DNA of 14,727 nt. It comes from Oxalobacter formigenes (GTDB lineage Bacteria; Pseudomonadota; Gammaproteobacteria; Burkholderiales; Burkholderiaceae_D). Both the position numbers and the translations under genes were made by a program. A model generated the notes under the pieces. It searched no databases, was not told the origin of the DNA, and saw only the letters and a program-made list of their open reading frames with translations. Location: the NCBI GenBank assembly GCA_019424645.1, contig JAHYZB010000008.1:17919-32645 (forward strand), given 5' to 3'. Every line of letters starts with the position of its first letter. Positions within the stretch are counted from its first letter, which is position 1. Below, piece by piece: positions 7,346-12,395 of this stretch.

Positions 7346-7744
7346 GTGGCAGAAATTTCTACAAAACCTTATATGCTTCGCGCCATTCATGAATGGTGTA
7401 TGGATAGTGGTTTCACTCCCTATATTGCGGTACAGGTTACTTCTTCGGTCAAGGTCCCGATGCAATTTGTTCGCGAAGGCCAGATTGTACTGAATGTCAG
7501 CTACGAAGCTACGAATGCCCTGAAAATGGATAATACCGCCGTCCAGTTCAGGGCGCGTTTCGGAGGAGTCCCTCAGGATATTTATATTCCTGTTGACAAT
7601 GTCATTGCCATATACGCCAGTGAAAATGGTCAGGGAATGGCTTTTGAAATGACGCAAACGCAACCTGAATTCGAGACGGAACCGGAAACGGATAAAGAAC
7701 CAACAAAAAAACCGAAACAAGCTACCTTAACCAGAATTAAATAA
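7346..7744 (+). CDS. sspB: ClpXP protease specificity-enhancing factor SspB
   Basis: SspB tethers ssrA-tagged proteins to ClpX for degradation. The folded domain (about 5-100) contains VPMQFVREGQIVLNVS and FRARFGGVPQDIYIPVDNV, close to E. coli SspB, then AIYASENGQGM. A flexible acidic/lysine-rich linker follows, and the last residues ATLTRIK correspond to the ClpX-docking tail (LRVVK in E. coli). I place the start at the GTG at 7346, giving VAEISTKPYMLRA, which matches the family N-terminus (132 residues) and is preceded by a GGGGG run at 7337-7341. A TTG at 7322 would add eight residues rich in Lys and Gly that do not look conserved. It is cotranscribed with sspA, 27 bp after its stop. Confidence 0.9.
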   Translation: MAEISTKPYMLRAIHEWCMDSGFTPYIAVQVTSSVKVPMQFVREGQIVLNVSYEATNALKMDNTAVQFRARFGGVPQDIYIPVDNVIAIYASENGQGMAFEMTQTQPEFETEPETDKEPTKKPKQATLTRIK

Positions 7745-7767
7745 TGTAGAATAATCGTTTTTCAAGT

Positions 7768-7843
7768 GCCGGCTTAGCTCATCTGGTAGAGCACATGATT
7801 TGTAATCATGGGGTGGCGGGTTCAAGTCCTGCAGCCGGCACCA
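7768..7843 (+). tRNA. tRNA-Thr, anticodon UGU
   Basis: This is a complete 76-nt cloverleaf. The acceptor arms GCCGGCT (7768-7774) and AGCCGGC (7833-7839) pair fully, with discriminator A and an encoded CCA (7841-7843). The anticodon stem CATGA/TCATG encloses TTTGTAA, placing TGT at 7801-7803, which reads ACA (Thr). The T-arm GCGGG/CCTGC encloses TTCAAGT with one G-U pair. It starts 23 bp after the sspB stop. A TAGAAT at 7747-7752 could be its own -10, but no -35 is evident, so read-through from sspAB is equally likely. Confidence 0.97.
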
Positions 7844-7925
7844 CTTTTCTGCAGTTTCAGGTGGTACTGAGTTGATATTGAAACGAGATATTGCTTGCGA
7901 TCAGATCTGCTGTTCTTTTATATTT

Positions 7926-7940
7926 CCTGAGAAGTATCAG
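7926..7940. repeat. Copy 1 of a small repeated hairpin
   Basis: CCTGAGAAGTATCAG forms a 4-bp stem (CTGA/TCAG) around GAAGTA. It differs by a single missing A from CCTGAAGAAGTATCAG at 8208-8223 in the CoA-transferase leader. The flanks of the two copies are not alike. Confidence 0.35.
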
Positions 7941-7989
7941 ACTACTAGACCAATCATTTGAAGTTATAAGTGCCGTTTTATTTGTTGTG

Positions 7990-8022
7990 ATAAAAAAATC
8001 ATATTTCTATAGATTTTTTTAT
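7990..8022. repeat. Perfect 11-bp inverted repeat, AT-rich
   Basis: ATAAAAAAATC (7990-8000) and GATTTTTTTAT (8012-8022) are exact reverse complements around an 11-nt centre. On the + strand the right arm ends in a T-run, so it could be a weak terminator for sspAB-tRNA-Thr. It also ends about 30 bp before the -10 element of the next gene, where an operator or upstream promoter element would lie. Confidence 0.7.
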
Positions 8023-8030
8023 TGCGATAT

Positions 8031-8059
8031 TATGTGTTTTTAAAATCCGGTGTTATACT
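8031..8059 (+). promoter_or_regulatory. Extended -10 promoter of the CoA-transferase gene
   Basis: TGTTATACT (8051-8059) is an extended -10: TG, one base, then TATACT. The -35 position 17 bp upstream (TATGTG, 8031-8036) is poor, as is usual for extended -10 promoters. Transcription would begin near 8066, leaving a leader of about 195 nt before the ATG at 8263. Confidence 0.5.
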
Positions 8060-8095
8060 TCGGCGATTTCAGCTTCTGGAGTTTTCACGTCGCTC

Positions 8096-8212
8096 ATGCG
8101 ATCAGGTTGCCAGAAGTTCAGATGCTCGCGTTTACCTGGATTGACTGTTATTGAATTAAGCAAAACCGACGACTTGAACTACGCCGGTTTTCAAATCGAG
8201 GCCACGCCCTGA
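8096..8212 (+). CDS. Candidate 38-codon upstream ORF
   Basis: An ATG at 8096 opens 38 codons ending in TGA at 8210-8212. The second half reads LSKTDDLNYAGFQIEATP, of ordinary protein-like composition, while the first half is Arg/Cys-rich. Its stop falls in the left arm of the last leader hairpin. The nearest purine-rich site (GGAG, 8078-8081) is 14 nt from the ATG, too far for good initiation. I know no family for it. It may be a leader peptide or chance. Confidence 0.15.
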   Translation: MRSGCQKFRCSRLPGLTVIELSKTDDLNYAGFQIEATP

Positions 8213-8225
8213 AGAAGTATCAGGG
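8207..8225. repeat. Copy 2 of the small repeated hairpin
   Basis: CCCTGA and TCAGGG form a perfect 6-bp stem around AGAAGTA. The core CCTGAAGAAGTATCAG recurs with one base missing at 7926-7940. It lies in the 5' leader, 37 nt before the CoA-transferase start codon. Confidence 0.45.
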
Positions 8226-8262
8226 GGTTTACAGAGTATTAATCTTATCTGAACAAAGTGCC

Positions 8263-9789
8263 ATGAATACTGATGTTTTGCAAAAACGCATTCGTTTGCC
8301 TGAATTAAGAAAAAAGGTGACAAGCCCGGAAGCGGCTGCCGAATTCATTAAGGACGGCATGAAAGTGGGAATGAGCGGCTTTACACTGGCCGGTTCTGTA
8401 AAAAGCGTTCCTCATGCCATCGTCAAACGAGCTGCGACACATCCTCTAAAAATTTCTGTTGTCACTGGTGCATCACTGGGTAACGACGTTGACAGTGCCA
8501 TGGCCAATGCCGGCATCATGTCCAAACGCGCACCGTTCCAGACGGACCGCACCTTGCGCAATGCCATCAACCGCGGCGAAGTCATGTATGTCGACAATCA
8601 CCTGTCGGAAACTGGTGAGCAGCTGCGCAAGCGACAGGTTAAAAAAGTTGACGTTGCCATCCTTGAAGCCGTTTCGATTACCGAAAACGGCGAGATCATA
8701 CCAACGGCCTCCGTCGGCAACAATGAAATCTTTGCGGAAACGGCTGACAAGGTCATTATCGAGCTTAACCTCAGCTACCCGCTGGAAATGGAAGGTGCAC
8801 ACGACATTTACTGTGCCACCCATTTCCCCACTGCCGTACCCATCAATATCATGAAACCAAGTGATCGGGCAGGTACAATCGGCATTCGGATTCCACCTGA
8901 AAAAATTGCAGCCATCGTCATTACTGACGAGATGGATACACCATCCCAGAACTTGCCACCTGACGCCGAAACAGCGCAAATCGCAGGACATCTGATCGAA
9001 TTTTTCAAGAGCGAAATAAAACAGGGTCGCCTGACGGAAAGCCTGCGTCCATTACAGGCTGGCATCGGCACTATCGCCAATGCCGTCATGTCCGGCTTGA
9101 AGACCGGTCCGTTTAAACACCTGACCATGTATTCAGAAGTCATGCAGGATTCGACTTTTGAGCTGATCGATTCAGGCATGATGGACTTTGCGGCAGCAAC
9201 CGCGATTACCCTGTCCGACGAGAAAAGCCGGGAAGTATTCGGCAATTTCGCAAAATACAAAGACCGTATCCTGCTTCGCCCGCAACGGATTTCGAATCAT
9301 CCTGAAGTCGTTCAGCGTCTGGGCCTGATTACGATCAATACCGCACTTGAAGTCGACATTTACGGCCACGTCAATTCGACCCATGTCATGGGAACGCATA
9401 TGATGAATGGCATTGGTGGTTCCGGTGACTTTACCCACAACGCCCATACCGCTATTTTCGTCACCAAATCGGTCGCTAAAGATGGTCTTATATCCAGTAT
9501 CGTACCGATGGTTCCGCATGTCGATCATACCGAACACGATGTGGATATTCTGGTTACCGAAGTGGGTCTTGCCGACTTGCGTGGACTGGCTCCACGTGAA
9601 CGCGCTCAGGCCATTATCAATAATTGCGTACAGGGCGAGTACAAGACCATGCTGCAGGAATATGTAGCAGAAGCCAATCTGCGTGGCGGTCAAACACCCC
9701 ACGTTCTGGAAAAAGCATTGTCATGGCATCAGCGTCTTTATGAAACCGGTTCCATGAAAGACGAAGTCAAGCTTACTCAAGTTGCCTAA
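8263..9789 (+). CDS. Succinyl-CoA:acetate CoA-transferase / acetyl-CoA hydrolase family protein
   Basis: This 508-residue cytosolic class I CoA-transferase belongs to the Cat1/Ach1/AarC group, whose members move CoA between succinyl-CoA (or propionyl-CoA) and acetate or hydrolyse acetyl-CoA. The family glutamate that forms the enzyme-CoA thioester is at Glu292 (YSEVMQD), next to FELIDSG. QAGIGTIANAV (265-275) and the oxyanion-region motif GGSGDF (in MNGIGGSGDFTHNAH) are intact, and the length matches AarC. The N-terminal domain has KVGMSGFTLAGSVKSVP (34-50). It is a single gene with its own promoter, long leader and terminator. In an anaerobe it would link acetate handling to CoA conservation; substrate choice cannot be read from sequence alone. 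Confidence 0.9.
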   Translation: MNTDVLQKRIRLPELRKKVTSPEAAAEFIKDGMKVGMSGFTLAGSVKSVPHAIVKRAATHPLKISVVTGASLGNDVDSAMANAGIMSKRAPFQTDRTLRNAINRGEVMYVDNHLSETGEQLRKRQVKKVDVAILEAVSITENGEIIPTASVGNNEIFAETADKVIIELNLSYPLEMEGAHDIYCATHFPTAVPINIMKPSDRAGTIGIRIPPEKIAAIVITDEMDTPSQNLPPDAETAQIAGHLIEFFKSEIKQGRLTESLRPLQAGIGTIANAVMSGLKTGPFKHLTMYSEVMQDSTFELIDSGMMDFAAATAITLSDEKSREVFGNFAKYKDRILLRPQRISNHPEVVQRLGLITINTALEVDIYGHVNSTHVMGTHMMNGIGGSGDFTHNAHTAIFVTKSVAKDGLISSIVPMVPHVDHTEHDVDILVTEVGLADLRGLAPRERAQAIINNCVQGEYKTMLQEYVAEANLRGGQTPHVLEKALSWHQRLYETGSMKDEVKLTQVA

Positions 9790-9798
9790 AGAGGGTCC

Positions 9799-9837
9799 GG
9801 GGTCATTCGGTTTGAAGAATGGCCCCGTGGCTTTTTT
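9799..9837 (+). terminator. Intrinsic terminator of the CoA-transferase gene
   Basis: The arms GGGGTCATTC (9799-9808) and GAATGGCCCC (9817-9826) form a 10-bp stem with one G-U pair around an 8-nt loop. After GTGGC comes a run of six T (9832-9837). It starts 9 bp after the stop codon. On the opposite strand there is no T-run, so it probably does not serve the convergent gene. Confidence 0.88.
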
Positions 9838-9885
9838 CCTTTCGCCATATTCAGGCGTCCAACCCGTTTTGATATCCGCGTATTA

Positions 9886-12009
9886 CTATCTTTCAGGCCT
9901 GGCAATTTTACCGGACATGAATGTCTTTTCGAACGTTTTAACATCAATTGGCCTTGAGTAGTAATACCCTTGACCGAAATTACAGTTGAACTCTTTCAAC
10001 AGGAAATGCTGTTTTTCCGTTTCGATTCCTTCTGCCAGCGAAGCAACCGCATTCATTTCCCGGCAGATATTGATCGAATGTTTCAGTAAAATCCTCGATT
10101 TTTCGTTATTTTCAATTTCATCGATCAATTGCTTGTCGATTTTGATCATGTCGAAATCGATCAGCGTCAAAATGGCAAAATCCGAATACTGGGAACCGAA
10201 ATCGTCAAGCGACAAGCTAAAACCAGCCGATTTGATGGATTTTGACAAGGAAATCAACGTAGATGACTCCATCTTACTGATACTTTCGGTCACTTCTACA
10301 TCTATCAGCTCATGAGGGATATCGTATTTGTCACATATCGCTACCAGTTTTTCAACGATACCATCTTCCATCAATGTGATTCTTGAAAGATTGACGGAAA
10401 CAGGTATGCGTTCATATCCCTTGTTTCTCCATTCCGAAAGGAGCCGACAAACACTTTCCAGGACAAACAAATCGATGTGCCGGATGATGCTTTCTTCTTC
10501 TAGCAACGGAATGAACCGGGAAGGCATGATCAGTTTTCCGGTCGTATCCTGCCGGCGAATCAATGCTTCCGCACCGTAAATTTCCATTGTTTCCAAATTG
10601 ATTTTCGGTTGAAGGTGAATCAGGTATTCGCCTTCTTTTATGGCAGCAAGCAATTTGACCGTCATATCGGCACGATAAGACAGGTTTCCATGTTTGGTGG
10701 AACTGTAATACGATTGCTTGTTGATATACATGAGTCTGTCTGCATACGAAATCAGGTCGCCGACATCGAAATCATCCGACTTCCAGGTAGATCCGAAAGA
10801 AACATTGCAGCTTTCTTCTTCGTCAAACAACTGATGAAGTAACGCAATGTCCCTGTCAAAGGCATCCCTTGCGATATCGATACCGAATGCAATAAATTCA
10901 TCGCCACCGATACGGAAAACATAATCGTCAAAAACGCCATTGAGGATATCGGCCGTTTTCACGATCAACTGGTCACCATAATCATGTCCATACTTGTCAT
11001 TGGCTTCTTTCAGGCCATTGATATCGAGAAAAACGATGCCAACAGACGTCGGATGACCCTCTTCCATTTTATGGAGAAACTGAATGTATTTATTCCTGTT
11101 CCCAAGTCCCGTCAGTGCATCGGTATAACTGAGATGCTCGAGACGTTGCAAAATCTTTCTTTTCTTGACGTCGGTCTGAATGAAATAGGTAATGGATTCC
11201 AGCAATGAAAAATCGCTGGTATAGGCCTTCGGATTATCTATACCCAAAAACCCTATAATCTTTCCGTCATCGTACAAAGGGGTTGCCATCAGGCTGTCGA
11301 TATTCTGTGCTGCAAGCACATCGTATTCAGGACCTCGCTGCTTGTTAAGGCCATCCAGAGACGATATGTAAAAGTGACCGGTCGATTTGAATTGCCTGAT
11401 CCAGTGATCGATCAATTCGATAGGTACATTCTGGAGATTACCCTGTTGGGGCGTGACTGGAGCCGAACACCATTCATATGTATTGTTGATGATGGCATTG
11501 TTGTAATCGAATTCAAAAATGTAGGCTCTGTCAGCATCATGAAATTCACCGATAGTCTGCAAAAGCTGATTGACGGCAACCTCGATATTGGGTTCTGTCG
11601 ATAAATCACGGATACATTGAAGCAGAATTTCTTCAATCTGCAATTTTCGTTCAATCGTTTTTGTTGCAAGCTGTTTATCTGTAATATCAGTACAAATTTC
11701 GATGCGCACAGTACGGCCATTCCACGAAAGCAGCTTGTCTTTCAGAAGATAGTACCGATCGACGACCGGATTCATGAATTCCCATGTATAAAAGGAATCC
11801 ATGCTCAGGCGGCCATTCGTACAGAAAGGACAAGGATCGCTCCGGTTCTGGAGGGCTTCGTAACATTTCTTGTTCCTGAAATCGGTAATTCCGAACAGAC
11901 GTGAACCCTTCTCGTTCATGTAGAGCAAATCATATGTATTGACATCGGCCACATAAATGAGATCCTCGATTTCATTCATGATCGTCAAGACCAATTCCTG
12001 GTTCAGCAT
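9886..12009 (-). CDS. PAS-GAF-GGDEF-EAL cyclic-di-GMP signalling protein
   Basis: This 707-residue soluble protein has four domains: PAS (about 5-112), GAF (about 125-285), GGDEF (about 293-450) and EAL (about 455-700). The GGDEF motif is intact (RIGGDEF, 366-372), with FLDINGLKEAND before it. The RxxD inhibitory site expected just upstream reads VFDD, so product inhibition is probably lost. The EAL side keeps EALIR (481-485), Asn540 in VNLS, Glu572 in DVEVTE, Asp602-Asp603 in DDFGSQYS (Gln where Gly is usual), KID (623-625), Glu660 and QGYYYSRP, so phosphodiesterase activity is likely. The PAS domain has a Cys pair (PCPFC, 59-63). There is no membrane segment. The start is supported by AGAGG 9 nt upstream. 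Many Ile, Lys, Asn and Tyr residues hint at a different origin from its neighbours. Confidence 0.92.
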   Translation of the reverse strand: MLNQELVLTIMNEIEDLIYVADVNTYDLLYMNEKGSRLFGITDFRNKKCYEALQNRSDPCPFCTNGRLSMDSFYTWEFMNPVVDRYYLLKDKLLSWNGRTVRIEICTDITDKQLATKTIERKLQIEEILLQCIRDLSTEPNIEVAVNQLLQTIGEFHDADRAYIFEFDYNNAIINNTYEWCSAPVTPQQGNLQNVPIELIDHWIRQFKSTGHFYISSLDGLNKQRGPEYDVLAAQNIDSLMATPLYDDGKIIGFLGIDNPKAYTSDFSLLESITYFIQTDVKKRKILQRLEHLSYTDALTGLGNRNKYIQFLHKMEEGHPTSVGIVFLDINGLKEANDKYGHDYGDQLIVKTADILNGVFDDYVFRIGGDEFIAFGIDIARDAFDRDIALLHQLFDEEESCNVSFGSTWKSDDFDVGDLISYADRLMYINKQSYYSSTKHGNLSYRADMTVKLLAAIKEGEYLIHLQPKINLETMEIYGAEALIRRQDTTGKLIMPSRFIPLLEEESIIRHIDLFVLESVCRLLSEWRNKGYERIPVSVNLSRITLMEDGIVEKLVAICDKYDIPHELIDVEVTESISKMESSTLISLSKSIKSAGFSLSLDDFGSQYSDFAILTLIDFDMIKIDKQLIDEIENNEKSRILLKHSINICREMNAVASLAEGIETEKQHFLLKEFNCNFGQGYYYSRPIDVKTFEKTFMSGKIARPER

Positions 12010-12069
12010 AAGCTCCGACCTCTCGAATCCGGCAGCACATCCAATAGGACAAATGAAAAATACAATTAT

Positions 12070-12110
12070 CTTGCCATTTTAGGCAGGTTTTATTGATTGC
12101 TTATTGGCAA
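12070..12110. repeat. Inverted repeats in the divergent control region
   Basis: TGCC and GGCA form a palindrome around ATTTTA (12072-12085). TTGCCA (12071-12076) is also exactly inverted at TGGCAA (12105-12110). They lie 61 bp or more upstream of the GGDEF-EAL start and could be operator half-sites. No factor can be named. Confidence 0.3.
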
Positions 12111-12133
12111 CTTTACAGATGATACATGAGTCA

Positions 12134-12153
12134 ATTATTTTTTTCACATCCCG
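12134..12153 (+). promoter_or_regulatory. KdpE-box-like T-rich sequence upstream of kdpF
   Basis: ATTTTTTTCACATCCCG (12137-12153) closely resembles the T-rich stretch followed by CACCCCG that KdpE binds before E. coli kdpFABC (recalled, not searched). It lies about 150 bp before the kdpF start, further away than I would expect unless transcription begins well upstream of kdpF. A kdpDE pair would normally lie downstream of kdpC, outside this window. Confidence 0.4.
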
Positions 12154-12170
12154 AATCCTTTTTAATCTGG

Positions 12171-12225
12171 TCTTCTTGATACTTTCTTGATCCGCTCTTC
12201 GTGAGTCTTTTCATTTTCTTGATCC
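12171..12225 (+). promoter_or_regulatory. Helically phased TCTT / TTCTTGAT repeats before kdpF
   Basis: TCTT occurs at 12174, 12185, 12196, 12206 and 12217, spaced 11, 11, 10 and 11 bp. Three of these are part of TTCTTGAT (12173, 12184, 12216), two extending to TTTCTTGATCC. The copies also provide weak -35-like TTGATA/TTGATC hexamers; one combination is TTGATC (12187-12192) with TTTCAT (12209-12214) at 16 bp. The rest of the gap to kdpF holds a T9 run (12267-12275). Confidence 0.45.
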
Positions 12226-12302
12226 ATTCCTTCATAGCATATGAACTGAAATCATCGCTTCACATATTTTTTTTTACGTCGTAAAGGAAAGAAGAGGGAT
12301 AC

Positions 12303-12395
12303 ATGAACGGATTGATTGTTCTTGCGGCTATTTTGGCCGTCCTGTTGTTCATTTACCTGATTGCCGTCCTGTTACGGCCGGAGGACTTCTCATGA
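12303..12395 (+). CDS. kdpF: KdpF, small subunit of the K+-transporting Kdp ATPase
   Basis: This 30-residue, single-helix membrane peptide (MNGLIVLAAILAVLLFIYLI, then AVLLRPEDFS) has the classic KdpF end LLRPEXF. In E. coli KdpF is the first gene of kdpFABC and stabilises the complex by packing against KdpA. The purine-rich GAGG at 12294-12297 ends 5 nt before the ATG. The stop overlaps the kdpA start (ATGA), so translation is coupled. It is far below usual ORF length limits and easily missed. Confidence 0.95.
   Translation: MNGLIVLAAILAVLLFIYLIAVLLRPEDFS

Larger units (their letters stand above)
7844..8030. other. Gene-free stretch after tRNA-Thr
   Basis: No gene with family support is visible on either strand. 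The stretch is AT-rich compared with its neighbours. It contains a weak inverted pair GTTTCA (7854-7859) / TGAAAC (7879-7884), the palindrome CAGATCTG (7902-7909), a short hairpin that recurs at 8207 (listed separately), and a perfect 11-bp inverted repeat (7990-8022, listed separately). No GC-rich intrinsic terminator directly follows the tRNA. Confidence 0.5.
8066..8262 (+). promoter_or_regulatory. Long, possibly structured 5' leader of the CoA-transferase gene
   Basis: Several local pairings are visible. CTTCTGG (8073-8079) pairs with CCAGAAG (8110-8116) and encloses the stem TCGC/GCGA (8090-8093, 8098-8101). CAGGT (8103-8107) could instead pair with ACCTG (8134-8138). AAAACCG-A-CG (8162-8171) pairs with CG-C-CGGTTTT (8182-8191). 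CCCTGA (8207-8212) pairs with TCAGGG (8220-8225). The leader matches no riboswitch class that I can recognise. There is no convincing Shine-Dalgarno sequence just before the ATG at 8263, which fits either regulated or naturally weak initiation. The structure is inferred by eye and has not been folded by computation. Confidence 0.35.

Noticed and set aside
6722..7720. 332-codon open frame on the minus strand opposite sspA and sspB
   Set aside because: It lies fully antisense to two clearly recognised genes, its translation (many Phe, Arg, His) resembles no protein family, and it has no supported start. It is a by-product of codon use on the plus strand.
9843..9857. CGCC/GGCG hairpin as a terminator for the GGDEF-EAL gene
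   Set aside because: The stem is 4 bp and on the minus strand it is followed by A-rich sequence, so it does not fit an intrinsic terminator.
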